A stretch of 64,000 nucleotides of DNA from Ctena decussata. Taxonomy: Eukaryota > Mollusca > Bivalvia > Lucinida > Lucinidae. How positions within the stretch are numbered: position 1 is the first letter of the stretch; each line of letters begins with the position of its first letter. Below are positions 32,830 to 45,343 of this stretch, one piece after another. The stretch is taken from assembly GCA_963989385.1 (NCBI GenBank), contig OZ022502.1:47485454-47549453 (forward strand). The letters are read 5' to 3'. Under the pieces are notes generated by a model, which did no database searches, was not told the DNA's origin, and worked only from the letters and a program-made list of their open reading frames with translations. The position numbers and the translations under genes were made by a program.

Positions 32830-33611
32830 TGTCAGGGGTTTTAACTGAGCGTCTCTGCTATTACAGACGTTCCCAGCCCTCGCAGGTTCTCACAATATCA
32901 AAGGAAGCCTGCAATATATTATATAAATATATTGAGAATGAAACAATACAAGTAAATATTGAGAACAACAGTTCACAATGACGTTTCTAATGTAAATGCC
33001 ATGAAATACAAACATGTGTCATATAAGAACAAACAAGATAAATGTAAACAGTATATGGATGGATGTATAACTTCATACATCATGAATGAATTGGGTATTC
33101 CTAGCTATTCCACCTTGCTGACGTCACACGTCGACTACACACGCCTATGCATATGACTGATTATGGAACGATAAAAAGAGCAAAATATTCCAAGTTCGTT
33201 ATATGCTAAAAGCATCGTTTTAGCATACAGGAACGTAGAATAATGAAAGCATGAAACAAAGATGATAAACTAACATACCTGCAATATATTATATAAATAT
33301 ATTGAGAATGAAACAATACAAGTAAATATTGAGAACAACAGTTCACAATGACGTTTCTAATGTAAATGCAATGAACCGTTGAAGTCATGAATATTTGTTA
33401 GCGCTGTGTGAATAGGTTAATCACTGTACACTAACCTGTACGTCTAACTACCTACTTGTATGCTAGAACTAAAACGAAGGCAATGTGTTAACGAACGCGA
33501 CATGGTTTAACGGACCTCGGCATTGGATAAAGTGTATAGGAAATATAGGATATAGGGAAATGAAATGAAACAAACAAAAATTAACTTTCACTCTTATTAT
33601 ACCCTGTGACA
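32830..33611 (-). repeat. gypsy 5' LTR
   Basis: 782 bp. In the sense direction it starts TGTCACAGGGTATAATAAG, which includes a TATA-like box near the tip. It holds an internal ~92-bp direct repeat, as in the 3' LTR. Confidence 0.93.
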
Positions 33612-34794
33612 TATAGGATCGCCCACATGATAATGATCAGACTGCGCAAAATGCAGTCTGATAGGTACCTTTGTTGTTCGCATATGGCATAAAGCAGGAT
33701 TCTTTTATGAATCGCCTATGGCATGTTTCAAGGGAGGTAATACTTATATAATTTGCAACAGGTCTTCGTTAATTTTGTATGACTCAGTAGACTAGTTTCT
33801 TAAAGGTAAAGATAATTTTTAAACAACATGATAAATATACAAATTTGAACGTAAATAATTACATGTCAGAGTGATAGCCAGCAGAATGTATATATTTTTG
33901 AAAGCTTGACGTATAAATGTATATTGACCTTTCACTAATAAAAAATAAATAAATTATATTAAAAAATTGGATTAAACGAAGTTCAAATTTCCGAACAATG
34001 TGTTCCTAGTGGCTGAACCAACCTTTGGGGAAGTCGTTAGGAAAACTGAACTGAAGTGCAACATACACGTTTCCTCCTATCAATATATGCAGAATTACTG
34101 CGTCCACAATCTACATTACTATGGGCAAAAATATCCATGTTAAGTCCTGTTACATGGAGTAAAATATGATGAAACCTAGAGTTGAAGTCTATTTCCAATA
34201 TTACATAAGGACATGCTATCTCTCGCCTGTTTGCGCATTGTCACAAAAACCACTCAACCAAAAAACGTTAAGTATACGACACCGGCACCGACGGTGATAA
34301 TGCCGCAGACACAGGAACAGTAAAGTAATACACATGTAGATCTACATATAGCTAGTTTCTGCTAGTAGCAGGCGAAACTAAAGTATTATCTGAATAGAAA
34401 ATAAATCCGAGCAGATCAGAAATCCATCATTATGATGCATGTTTGTCAAGAACCTGCCCACATGCTTATGGCGTATACAGTAGTAGCAGAAAGCCAATAA
34501 ACTATAATCAGCTTCACAACACCGTATAACTCTATATTAGACTACCTTTGCTTGTGTCGAGATTCCTGTATATGTGCACAGTTAGGCCTACTGGTCGCAG
34601 AAGCTAAATGTGACTGACTTTCATGGCGTATTGATGCTTTGCATCAATGTTTTCTTGTAACAGTCTCTAATGTTGCCTTTTTATTTCACCTATACAAATG
34701 TACAGAGAAATATTTACAAATGTCGACGATTTCCTTAGATGAACCTTTACTGGGCTGACGATGTACATACATCCATGAACAACACGCAGTCATG
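33612..34794. other. unannotated AT-rich sequence
   Basis: Nothing supported beyond the TATA target duplication at its left edge. Confidence 0.4.
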
Positions 34795-35080
34795 CAATGT
34801 TACGCTTAAGCGACGTCACGGATTATTCGACGTCACGGATTATTCGATAAGTTGATTGGCCGAAGTAACGTTTGATATACGTCATGTCATAGTGACGGCT
34901 GTTGAACGTCATTACCAAACACGTTGGTAAATAGCTATTCTTCGTCCTTTCCTTGGCGTAAAATTAGCCAGAACTTCACAAATAAGTACCAAAATTGATG
35001 TGAAAACATAGTATAAATGTAAGAGAAAAATTTCATTTTTCGGAAGTTCATGGGAGTATGAACGCAATGGGTTCCGTGCT
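34795..35080 (+). repeat. repeat R4, second copy
   Basis: Similar to 3000-3270: CGACGT-rich start, GATTGGCCGAAGTAACGTTTGA, GACGGCTGTT.AACGT. Contains a perfect 18-base tandem duplication of CGACGTCACGGATTATT at 34813-34847. Divergent. Confidence 0.35.
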
Positions 35081-35454
35081 TTATTGTTCCCAAATGTTGT
35101 AAAGCAAGCAAGTTATTATCTCAAAAAATAGTAGCATGCATTTTCTTCTCAGAGTGTCAAAATTTCCTTCTAGTCACTGTCACTGATGCTACTAAAACCA
35201 AAAATATAGTTCAGTGAATATATATTTGTTGTCTTTTTTTGATGCCAAGTTCAGATGTGCCAAGATTCCACAGACACAGGTTTGAAACAGTCTTTCCTAA
35301 AATATTGATTCAAACTAAATGTGACTTAGCAGCCATATAGAACAGACTTGAAATAGGTCCATATAGTAATTTTCCTTGAGACATGCCTAACGGCTTAAAC
35401 GTTGGAAAACTCTCTTTCTCTCTCTCTGTGCGTGCGTACGTGTGTGTGTGTATG

Positions 35455-36386
35455 TGTTTGTGTGATTTGTCGCTTAACGTCCACGGTAAACAGCAATGGT
35501 CAATTCGGGACGGTCAGTTAACCTAACCACACTATTCCTGGGCAGGCTTAGACCTCCTACTCTCTTGTTGAGGCACTCCAGCAAGTGGTTTTTAGTGGAA
35601 CTTTTTTCTTTAAAGATGCTTAAATATCAAAATTTTAGGTTTAACATACCCAAAACCATTTCTGGTAGCTAAATACTGACTTGCAGCATATTGCATGACC
35701 TCTTTTGTCTATTTTTATCATTTTTTGTTTTGAGGTGGGTTTTCCAATAGTAAAAATATTCCTTCTGGTTTCCAGCATTTGATGAGGTTCATTTTAATTT
35801 TAATAAAGCTGGGAACCACCCATTGTGACATCACAACAGAAATGATGTCATCACTAATGACCTGATCTGTTTTGGAATATGACCATTTCAGCAAAGGGTT
35901 GTTTGCAGTGTCAGCTACACTTATGCATCTTTTTGTTTTCCAAAAAGATATTACTTATGAAAATAAATGCTATAAGATATAAGCATGAATTCTTCTGAAA
36001 TGATTTCATGTTAATTTTATATGAAATGGTAATTTTCAAGAATGTGCTTGAAACATGCCACCCCTACAACAATAATGGTTATCTTGAGGCGGCCATTATG
36101 AAACTGAAAAAAATACATTGCAAGAGATTACTTTCCAAGCTTGAGAGCATGCCAATGAATTTCAAAAACTCTACTGGACAAATCTGACTACGAGAAATGG
36201 TAGTAAACTGAACCATGTAAGTGGAATTTGCTGTTTCTTTATCCTTTAAGTATAAACTTCGAAAAACCACTTGCTGGAGTGCCTCAACAAGAGAGTAAGC
36301 GGTTAACCAGTACTAAGACCGGGTTTCGAACCCAGGGCCTCTGACTTATGAGTCAAGTGCCCTACCGATTGCGTAACACGGCCCGT
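35455..36386 (-). mobile_element. tRNA-headed SINE split by a transposon
   Basis: The outer parts match the complete SINE at 5731-6007: 35461-35559 is its tail half (CTTAACGTCCACGGTAAACA..GACCTCCTA) and 36296-36386 its head (GGTTCGAAACCCGGTC B box on the minus strand, CATAA anticodon-like loop). Between them lies the miniature transposon. This copy also lacks part of the SINE body. Confidence 0.8.
35560..36295. mobile_element. 736-bp TA-flanked miniature transposon
   Basis: Perfect 34-bp terminal inverted repeats (35560-35593, 36262-36295) start CTCTCTTGTTGAGGCACTCC. TA is duplicated at each side (35558-35559, 36296-36297). The uninterrupted SINE at 5731-6007 reads CCTCCTAAGCGG, so one TA was duplicated. 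Fits a Tc1/mariner-type non-autonomous element by target site; no transposase inside. Confidence 0.85.
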
Positions 36387-36733
36387 GTGTGTGTGTTTAA
36401 ATATTTCCTCAATCTGTTTTTCAAATAAAGTCTACACTTGTTTTTACCTCACACCTGTAGATAATGCCACCATTCAAGAAGTTAAGAAATTTTACTTTGC
36501 TAAATAAAAATTAGCAACAGAAAGTGCACTTACAACTGGGTTTACTTGAATAAACAACTCATGAACATTTCACTGTCTTAGCTGGACAAGCCTTCCTTTT
36601 AAAAGGAAATTTTATCTATATTCTGCGTTTCAGGCATGGCCTCCTAGTATGGGCTACTTCAGCACTGAAATTATTACGGACATAGTATTATTGGTATCCT
36701 TCATGGGTGTAAGGTGCGGATAGAAAAAAAAAA

Positions 36734-36804
36734 ACGTCACAAGGGAAACTGTTCGGCATCACGAGGCTTGCCGAGTGATGACGAACAGTGATCCCGAGTG
36801 ACGT
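36734..36804. repeat. foldback hairpin
   Basis: Arms ACGTCAC..GGGA..ACTGTTCG.CATCAC and its complement, about 30 bases each with a few mismatches. Likely a miniature element core. Confidence 0.5.
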
Positions 36805-36854
36805 AATTTTCTGAACGCATTTCACAACCATAATAAATTTAAAAGTAACTACAT

Positions 36855-37260
36855 TTCAGGAACTGACTGAATCAGATCCCAAACCCTATCCCCAACATCA
36901 AAGGGAACGATTGACAAAGACATCCCAACACACAATAAATTACAAGTGATAAGCCGAGTCAGCAGCTCTTTCCCAAATAGGTGGCAACTCATCTATCTTT
37001 ATTGAACTAAATAATTTAGACCAACAGAAGGGTTACAACAGACTAAGCAAATTATACGAAAAACATTTACAACTATTTTTACCTATTTTCTATTTTTATT
37101 ATAGAAGAGTTAAAATGAGAACACAATAAATTAAACAGCACCGAACATAAAACAAAAGCAACCGCAACGAAAGTACCGCCTTGGGACGGTCAGTAATAAC
37201 TACTGGGGGTTTAAACCGGTTTTACTGGGCCCAAACCGCCTTTTTCTTGCACACCTTCTG
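36855..37260 (+). repeat. dispersed repeat R2
   Basis: Shares AGCTCTTTCCCAAATAGG and TTTTTACCTATTTTC with 42201-42475, and GCCTTGGGACGG plus ACTGGGGG with 53440-53700. Function unknown. A 72-codon frame continues past it without a known family. Confidence 0.55.
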
Positions 37261-38436
37261 GTTTTCAAAGCAGAACTTAGTAAAATTCACAACTTTAGCG
37301 CATCAGAGGTTTCAAGTATATCTTGAAAGAAGTCAACACTATCAACGACTCACATTTGGCACTTTACGGGAAGATCCGATATGGTATAAAGTGGCTTAAT
37401 TTTCAGCAAGACCCGATATGGTATAAACTGGCTTAATTTCCCGTCGTCTTTACGTCATCATCTAAAAAATCAACTTCAATTGATGATGCCGGTACGTGAG
37501 CTCCTATACAACCAATGTATTGACTACACGTGATTGTTATCCGGCTCTTGGTGAAATAACAAGCCAGTAACTTTATTTTACGTGCAAGAAACTCATATGC
37601 ATTGAAGGCACACAAATGTTAACACTTGTATCTACACTTTTTCCACCTGTATCTCCAAAGATGGTAGCTTTGCCGGTTGTTAGCAATTGGTGTCAATAAC
37701 AGCAACGATCTACGATACTTGTTATGCTATTTTTCCTGAATATTAGATTTACACTCAAACTTACTAATAATGAAAATATACCTTTTTCTAAATCTACTTG
37801 TCGTGAAGAATAGTCTAGGGTTACTCTTAACGGAAAAACAATCACGACTTCAAAACTTGATTTTTTCAATAGAGAAAATTGAAGAAATAGCCAAGGAAAT
37901 ATGTATGTCATATTGTATGCGGTATAAACACTGGATACATAACAACTTCAGATTCCATAAGGAACTACATTCCGAAAGGTCTTCAGACCTTTCCACAGTG
38001 TTTACTTTGCAAGCAGGACATTTTAATCTGGTTCTGCATTTATTACTCCGAAATCTGTCATCGCCAGCATATAAAAATCGATAAAGCGATTTCCAGACCA
38101 AAATCACAGTAACTGTGCTTATTAAGGTACGGTAGCTAACATTATTTATTGCAAATTTTCACTGTTTTGAAGAACGTACGGAGTATTTTTTTTTTTTTTT
38201 TTTTTGAGCACTGCACTTTTATCAAGGAACGAATGTTTTTTTTTATTATAAATATGTATTCTCCTACTACATCTAATTCGCAAATTAAAACTAGCAACAG
38301 CGTTTCATTCTGCAGTAGGTATTGAACAATAACGATAAAGATGATGCGTTGTACCCTAGTTAACACAAAGATTTGCAACTGGGTTTAATTTTCTCGTTTT
38401 TCTTTCCTTTTTTCAAGTTCTATGCATTATTCATTT
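37261..38436. other. unannotated sequence
   Basis: Frames of 60-104 codons overlap on both strands at 37690-38107 with no family signature. A T run lies near 38187. Nothing supported. Confidence 0.35.
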
Positions 38437-39693
38437 TTATGCCCCCGTCATTTAAAATGGGGGGCATATAGTATCACCGCTGTCCATACGTACGTCCTGT
38501 CCTGTACGTACGTACGTCATGTCCTGAACCTACGTACGTCATGTCCTGTCCTGTACGTACGTCCTGTACGAAAATGGTGTCCGTTTGATATCTTTTGAAA
38601 ACATTGGTGTATTGAATTCATATTTTATACACATGAATATAATCATAAAATACAGGTCAAGTTCGATGCTGGGTAAAATCCATCAATTATTGTGGGAGTT
38701 ATGGCCCTTTTCCGACTCAATTTTGTATGAAAAAATGGTTTCCGTTCTATATATTTTGGAAACATTGGTGTATTGAATTCATATTTTATACACATGAATA
38801 TAATATTGAATACAGGTCAAGTTCGATGTTGTGTAAAATCCGTTAGTTATTGTGGGCGTTATGGCCCTTTTTCGACTTCATTTTGTATGAAAAACTGGTT
38901 TCCGTTCATTATCTTTTGAAACATTGGTATATTGGATTCATATTTTATACACAGGTATATATTCATAAAATACAGGTCATGTTCGCTGTTGGGTAAAATT
39001 CGTCCATCATTGTGGAAGTTATGGCCTTTTTTTTGACTCCATTTTGTATGAAAAAAATGGTTTCCGTTCCTTATCTTTCGGAAAGATTAGTGTATTGAAT
39101 TCCTATTTTATACAAAGGTATATAATTATAAAATACAGGTCAAGTTCGATGTACGGTAAAATCCATTAATTATTTTGGAAGTTATGGCCCTTGTTCGACT
39201 TTATTTTGTACAAAAAATATAGTTTCCATTCATTATATTTTGAAAAGATTAATGTATTGGATTCATATTTTATACACAGATATATAATTTTAAATACAGG
39301 TCAGTGTCAATTTAGGGTAAATTCCGCCAATTACTTTTGGAGTTATGACCCTTTCTCAACATCGTTTCATACAAAAATGGTCTCCGTTTGTTTTGAAAAG
39401 TTACTTGTGTCCGGGCTATTTTTCTTTTGAAAAGTAGCATGGAATCCATTTCTGTGATACGATACAGAATGTTGTCACATATCTTTGTCATGGCACCCCC
39501 CCCCCCCCCCCCCCCCACACACACACAGAAGCATAATACATCTGACTAAGGAAAACAATAAAACATGTACCACACAAGTCTGCCGTTGTGAACCGAATTA
39601 TCCTACAAGTGTCAGTACCTTAAACAAGGCGCCATCTTACTTAGGGCACTAGGCGGGGGCATCCGTGTCCTATGGACACATTCTAGTTTTTAA
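38437..39693 (+). mobile_element. hairpin-headed tandem-repeat element H2
   Basis: Starts TTATGCCCCC, forming a hairpin with GGGGGGCATA. An ACGT-type microsatellite follows (38490-38570), then five ~160-bp units marked by GGTGTATTG-like blocks at 38606, 38767, 38926, 39088 and 39250. A C run at 39488-39515 and a terminal GGGGGCATCCGTGTCC, TATGGACACATTCTAGTTTT close it. Same plan as H1 and H3. Confidence 0.75.
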
Positions 39694-40186
39694 ATAAGAA
39701 TTGATTTAACTTATCTTATAGGTAAACTTAATGTTCTCTTTAGCCACAGAAATGCAACAGCCATATAAGAATGGGTAAAAAATTGTACCCAACGCACTTA
39801 CGTGCTTGCTTTTTAGAGTTTCCTTCTTTTGGAGAGGACACTAAACATGTTGTGCTTTTACCACCTGTTATTGATCTATCGCACTGGGAGACTCATGGAG
39901 ATTGGGCATAGACGTGGGGGGTCTTATTTCTTTCCAGCAAGTCAATGACTTGCCCACTGCCTAGGATATAAACAACCAGACTCAACGAGCCCCAGTGATT
40001 GGGCCTATCCGTAACCTACAATGGCCCCTTTAATCTAGCTGTTTTATCGATCAGCATTGCTGGCTCGGGTATAACCGGTAACACTTGACTCAGATTCGAG
40101 TTCTAATCCTGGCCGTAGAAACACAATTTCCGTCCAGTGACGCTGTGTTCACTGGTTTACTGGTTTTGTTTAATCTAAAACCTATC
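39694..40186. other. unannotated sequence
   Basis: May include the decayed upstream end of the LINE fragment that follows; nothing else is supported. Confidence 0.35.
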
Positions 40187-40860
40187 TTTTGTGCAGAAGT
40201 TGAGATTACAGTAGCAGCACTGAAAATGGGGAAGTCTACCAGCAGAACTTGCTGCAGGTGGCAAGGAGACCATGATTGATGTTTTAACAGAGATCTGTAA
40301 CAGGATCTAGAGAAAAGGAGAACGGCCTACCCCATGAAATCAGTCACTGATCATTACACCACATAAAAGGGGCAACTTACAGAACTACAGAACCATCAGC
40401 ATTATCAGTCATTCGAGCAAAGTCATGCTGAAAGTCATATTGTAAGCCTTAAAACCAAAGACCACCAGATAATCGCCGAAGAACAGGTTGGGTTCTGAGC
40501 CGGAAGGAGCACCACAGAACAGATCTTCAACCACAGAATCCTGTGTTAAAAGTACTTCCAAAACCTGCACCATGTCTTCATTGATTAATAGAAAACCTTC
40601 GTCAGGGTATGGCATGCAGCCGTATGGGCCACTATGCGAAAGTATAATATCAGTGCAAATCTAGTTCGCATCATTGAGCAGCTCTACGACAGGGTTACAA
40701 ATATAGTCCAGATGAATGGCAGCACGGGAGAATAGTTCATAAGAACAGATTGAGTTAGCCAGGAATGTCTCATGTCACCCACCCTCTTCAGCATAAGGTA
40801 TAAGGTGGATATAGTGCAGAGAAGATCAAACTAATGACAAACAGCACCAGTGGCTTCTAG
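40187..40860 (+). pseudogene. decayed non-LTR retrotransposon RT fragment
   Basis: Translating in shifting frames gives pieces of a LINE reverse transcriptase: VAALKMGKS at ~40210, a KKGNLQNYRTISIIS-like block near 40365, a SRKEHHRTDLQ/TEQIFN-like stretch near 40505, and an EQLYDRVTNIVQMNGSTGE-like stretch near 40675. Several stops and frameshifts make it non-functional. It resembles the LINEs often annotated as 'craniofacial development protein 2-like' in invertebrates. The catalytic box was not found. May be the same element type as 45344-45895. Confidence 0.6.
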
Positions 40861-41194
40861 AGGAAAAGCAAGGTAAAAGAGCAGAAGCTGGATACCGAAC
40901 GAGCTTCAAATACGGCAGTTTTCAAATTTTCGTGGAATCTTAGCGTCTACAACGTTTACTTTCTCTAGACGATTTAACGGGTCAGTGACAGGCATAACTG
41001 TAACGTCTCAAAGACCTGCGACTCTTGTATTGAGTACACATGATTCTATAACGGTAGAGAGATGTAATCAGTAGCCGGAAGTGTCAATCAATTTCTGCGC
41101 TTGAAAAGATGTTTAGCTGCTTTGACTAGCTAACAAATTCGGATCTGCTACCTCTATTAGATTAATTTGTTGAAAATCAAACCTATAAATGTTT

Positions 41195-41345
41195 GTCGAT
41201 GGTGAATGAATCACGATTTTACGCCCTTTTTAACATAATTTCAGCCATATCAGGACGATGGGTTGGTGATAATGAAAGGCTGTTTATGACTGAAAAGATA
41301 CCCGCTTCCAATGCGTCTCGAGCCCGGGATTTATGTACGAATGCA
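41195..41345 (-). repeat. SINE S-C fragment
   Basis: Shares GAATCACGATTTTACG, ATATCAGGACGATGGG and GATAATGAAAGG with 11605-11797. The head is decayed. Confidence 0.55.
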
Positions 41346-41514
41346 GAGTCTAATCCCAGACCGGGCAGCTCGCTAATTTCCCATCGTCCCTTTTACCGAC
41401 GCGTAAAAGGGCGTTAGGGCATATGTAGGCTTTGGTGACTCACACCAACCTGTGTTTTGTGCACAACAGCTAAAGCATTACTTTTAGCCTGACGACTCTC
41501 ACGTGTGTTATCGG

Positions 41515-41715
41515 GGTGGTTTGGTGGTGCGATGGTGCTGGGTATAACTTCCAATTCCGTGGCGTCCTTGCTTGCAGTAGATGCAGGTGGGGCTGTTTGG
41601 ACATTTTTCTCGAGCTATCACACCTCTCTTCTTTCTCCCTCTCTTTGGGAGACGGCCCGATATAGACTGAAATACTGTCTCAAAGGGCCGATAAACTCAA
41701 AACAACCAACCAACG
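41515..41715 (+). repeat. SINE-like repeat S-A
   Basis: Close match to 13478-13708, ending GATATAGACTGAAATACTGT, CTCAAAGGGCC and an AACAACCAACCAA tail. Confidence 0.7.
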
Positions 41716-41769
41716 TGTGTTACCAGAGTTACAGACTTTTGGACTGCACAGTTTTCTAGTGATTTATGT

Positions 41770-41910
41770 GTCATGCCGTAGTCCATTTGTTAGAGCGCAT
41801 AGCTATTGCACAGAAAGTCGCGGCTTCGAAACCCGGCCCGGTCAACGACTGAAAATTTTGTCAACCCAGCAGTAAAAGATTAACCTCTTGATGCATGACT
41901 GCATGCAGCT
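41770..41910 (+). repeat. SINE S-B fragment with tRNA-like head
   Basis: CCGTAGTCCATTTGTTAGAG, GCTATTGCACAGAAAGTC, then GTCAACCCAGCAGTAAA as in 11258-11545; the rest of the body is missing. Confidence 0.55.
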
Positions 41911-42200
41911 GAGCTGATGACTTCGACTATGGACAACACACTCGCGATATGATATGCCTCGCCAAAAAATGCAAGCTATGCCATCACGCTGTGTAAAGTG
42001 ATCAAACTGAATCCTCACTTTTATTCCCCAGTATCGGATTATCTAAGCAATCAGACTGCGCGGAAGCGCAGGCTGATCTTTACCTTCCATATTCCCCCAT
42101 TCGTTTTAAGGTTCAGTTTCAGGTGATGTTATGCCCAATGTTGCTTCGTCTTATTTATTATGGTTTCTTTACACTAACTTACAGTTTTTGATTTCATTTG

Positions 42201-42299
42201 AACAGCTCTTTCCCAAATAGGCGGTCATCAAAAACAACAGTAACATTTACTTTTACCTATTTTCTATTATAAATCACACACACACATACACACACACAT

Positions 42300-42348
<49 letters not shown>

Positions 42349-42475
42349 AAAGTGGGCAGCTTCACAGGTGACCATATTGCCAGAAGACCACAGACAAGCG
42401 GACCTAAGAACACGTAAAATTGAAGAACCACAACAGAAGTGCCGCCTTGGAACGGTCAAAAGAACTATACGGCAA
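42201..42475 (+). repeat. dispersed repeat R2 with microsatellite
   Basis: Starts AGCTCTTTCCCAAATAGG, passes through an AC then AG microsatellite (42273-42347), and ends AGAAGTGCCGCCTTGGAACG. Frames here are driven by the microsatellite. Confidence 0.6.
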
Positions 42476-42879
42476 ATCCATTTGGGAAGAGCCGTATTGT
42501 CAGGATCCACATTAAGCCCGTGGTCAAGATACCGTAAACAAAGCTATTACGGTTGTGTCGAACTAACTTGTTATGTCTGTCAAAATTTATTTAGTCAGCT
42601 TAAAGTACATCAGTCTTATTGGTAGTCTCATAATTATTATTGATCTATATTACCCGCCTCCCTTTCACCCGATCTTCAAATGCGTAGCGAGCGCAACTGA
42701 ACTAAACTGCAATATGTACAAAATGCGACCTTTTTATTTGACATGGAGTTAATGATATAGTCATTGGCAAGCTTAAAAAGAGAAAAAAGAAAACCAGTGT
42801 TTAACAGGCCCTTTTAATAGCCAAAACCGGAGCTCATGGGAAAAACTCCTGACGTTTCGCAAGCAGAACTGTTGTCGGC

Positions 42880-42965
42880 CTGTGCGCTGAGCGAGGCTCG
42901 AACCCACAGCAGTCACAGAGATGACGTATAAGAGCCAGCGCTCTTTCCCACCAGGTCACTGGAGC
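42880..42965 (-). repeat. tRNA-like SINE head
   Basis: On the minus strand, CTGGTGGGAAAGAGCGCTGG resembles a tRNA D-arm region and GTGGGTTCGAGCCTCGC a B box. No target duplication or body is defined. Confidence 0.4.
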
Positions 42966-43081
42966 TATGAACAGAATAAATTATTTTCTATTTGTGCGAT
43001 TATTTTTTAACTTTTGTGGTCCATGTAAGTGTTAATTTGTGCGTGCCGATTTTCCCTTTAGCGATTTTAACAAAAACAAAT

Positions 43082-43317
43082 GAGCCGCGACACGAGAAAA
43101 CCAACAATGTGGTTGTGCGCCCAGGGTAGACTCAGATCAGACTGGGCATCCGCCCAGTTTACTCAGTCTCTTCTTTATGTGCTCAAAGGGTAGCTTAGGG
43201 TCTAAGCTACCTCCATGCGGTCAGCGAAGGCTCTGATCAGACTGGGCGGATGCCCAGGCTGATCTGAGTCTGCGCTGGGCGCACAACCACATTGTTGGTT
43301 TTGTCGTGTCGCGGCTC
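43082..43317. mobile_element. foldback family F1, copy 3
   Basis: 236 bp, GAGCCGCGACACGA to TCGTGTCGCGGCTC, flanked by AAAT on both sides (43078-43081, 43318-43321). One arm reads AACCAACAATGTGGTTGTGC. Confidence 0.88.
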
Positions 43318-44071
43318 AAATGCCTTTGCAAATGTAAAACTTCGTATTTTGATAAGCCCCCGGACAAGTAAGCATAGACTTTCTGATGTCAGAACTGTCA
43401 AGTTTTACCTTCGATTGTATCATTAAACCTGCACGCGACAATAATAAGTGGCGTGTCTTGATAAGGGAACGCTGCAACAGGGCAGTCTCGAAGGTGATTG
43501 ACGTTCACTGAATTGACTATCTTAGATATGCAAATCCGTAAAACTGTTGGTTTGATAGCTAAAAGATATACGTCACAGCTTATTAATTAGTTCATTCATG
43601 AAATATAGAAAACATGATTTTGCCGCACGGATCAATAATCAAATGTATGCATCGAAATGAAGGAAAAATAAGAGGTGAGAAGTCTGTTTTATAAATCAGA
43701 ACTCCGCATGGCAAAATCACAGAACTTGTATTAAATTACATGAAAACGAAACTGACTCTGCCGCGCGGATGAATTCTCAAAGTTTTCGGACTATTAAACA
43801 TTAGGCCTACAGCCCATACATGTAACAGTTTTCCCTCGTTTTGCTGCGTGTTCGAATATCTTATTTTTTCTTTTCAAAGTTGTTTCCCAGGAAGCCAAGG
43901 AAGAATCATTGATGTGTATCTTCTATCTGAGCCCGGCACTGAGTCTGATGGCGTCCTTTCAGAATCGGAGAAATGATTTCTGTGATTGAAAATTTTACCT
44001 AAATACTCTATGTGTAAAATGGTCGCCTTTACTATAACAAACTTTTAATGTGTGTGGGTACACCTGCATAT

Positions 44072-44146
44072 GAGCCACGACACGAGAAAACCAGCAATGT
44101 GGTTGTGCGCCAAGCGCAGACTCAGATCAGATTGGCCAGTTTGTTT
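44072..44146. mobile_element. foldback family F1, left-arm fragment
   Basis: GAGCCACGACACGAGAAAAC through GCGCAGACTCAGATCAGATT, then unrelated sequence. Confidence 0.65.
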
Positions 44147-45343
44147 TGGTTAAGAGTTGATCTTATAATGTATTTGATCAAACTTTAGAAGTGAAAAGGA
44201 TACATGGTATGTCCCGTATTGGTTGATATCGGGAAAGATCTGTCTTAAGGTGAATGGGCACACTTTTCGGGGAAGCAACACTGCCATTTTCATTTTTACA
44301 TCCCTTTCTGAATGGAGCAAATCCTTTTCTTATTAAAAGTGTTGACCCTATGAAAATGACATCATTTGGATTCAAGCCGCGTCGTTGCCCAAACAAGCAT
44401 ATATGTAAAAACAGCATGATAGGCACATGTTGCAGGATAGGTGAATCATACGGTGTATGCTCTGACCAGACTGTACAGTAAACTGCGCAGATACACATAA
44501 CACGCGGATCTTTTTTATAATAGCGTCCCAAAAGCCGAGTCGTCTTCCCCTGTCGACTGAGTAGATCCTTTTATAGACTGTCTCGAACGACAGCCACTTT
44601 TGCACGTATATAATGATTATTCGATCAAACTCGGATCAGCCTGTGCATATGCAATGTTAGCAAAATCACCTCGTTCCTGATCAACAATAAATGAAGTCTA
44701 CAGCAAATAGCGAACACTCTGCTCAGATCAGACTTGCAGGCTGTTCTTAGTATTCGCTATTTGCCCATGTCTAAAGGTACTTCTTTCTCACGTCGCGACT
44801 CAATTAAAATGACAGCTCAGGTAGGGGTATTGACCAGTATTACCAGTATGTACACGGGCGGCGAATTATGTTATCTTTATTGCCTGAGTGTCGTATACTT
44901 GTAGATTGTCTCATCTTTACCCCTTAGTGCTAAACTATCACCGCCGTTTTAAACCACCAGGAACTCTGCACTTCTCTATCATATAATAATAATAACAATG
45001 CCTTATCTCATTTTATAGCGCATTATTTACGCAGTCGGGCTTGACTGCTTATCCTTTTTTACTATTATTATTCGATTGATTTCACCGTATTTTGTAACTT
45101 CACAGTTGAAGAGCATTGCCACGTGCTTGGTGATTTATGCGTTAATAATACCGCTGACAGGTACCGTTAAGTTTGTGACAAGACGGTTTGCTTTGAAGCT
45201 AAACTACCGTTGTACACCTGCACTTTAGTAGCGGAGAAAACCGTTATCCTGTCTAATTTAGTTTAAAAAGAGAAACATTTCAGACAGTCAGATTTTGCGT
45301 AAATATGAAACGGGCTGTACCTTAAAACAGTTGTCTCAGATGA
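44147..45343. other. unannotated sequence
   Basis: Opposed frames of 75-117 codons overlap at 44178-44605 with no recognisable domain. A CTCAGATCAGACTTGCAGG stretch near 44722 may be another F1 scrap. Nothing else supported. Confidence 0.35.

Larger units (their letters stand above)
21750..33611 (-). mobile_element. complete Ty3/gypsy LTR retrotransposon
   Basis: 11.9 kb on the minus strand. Two 782-bp LTRs appear identical and have TGTCAC..TGACA ends; the element is flanked by TATA (21746-21749 and 33612-33615). Order in the sense direction: 5' LTR, a ~2.8-kb leader, gag in two parts, protease, RT-RNaseH-integrase, ~0.9-kb 3' region, purine tract, 3' LTR. RT before integrase and the RT sequence place it in Ty3/gypsy (Metaviridae). 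No env-like frame is seen. Matching LTRs imply a recent insertion, yet the integrase has a short catalytic spacing and gag holds an in-frame stop. Confidence 0.95.

Noticed and set aside
37693..38107. Overlapping frames of 72-104 codons on both strands
   Set aside because: No motif, no codon pattern favouring a strand, no splice context that I could support.
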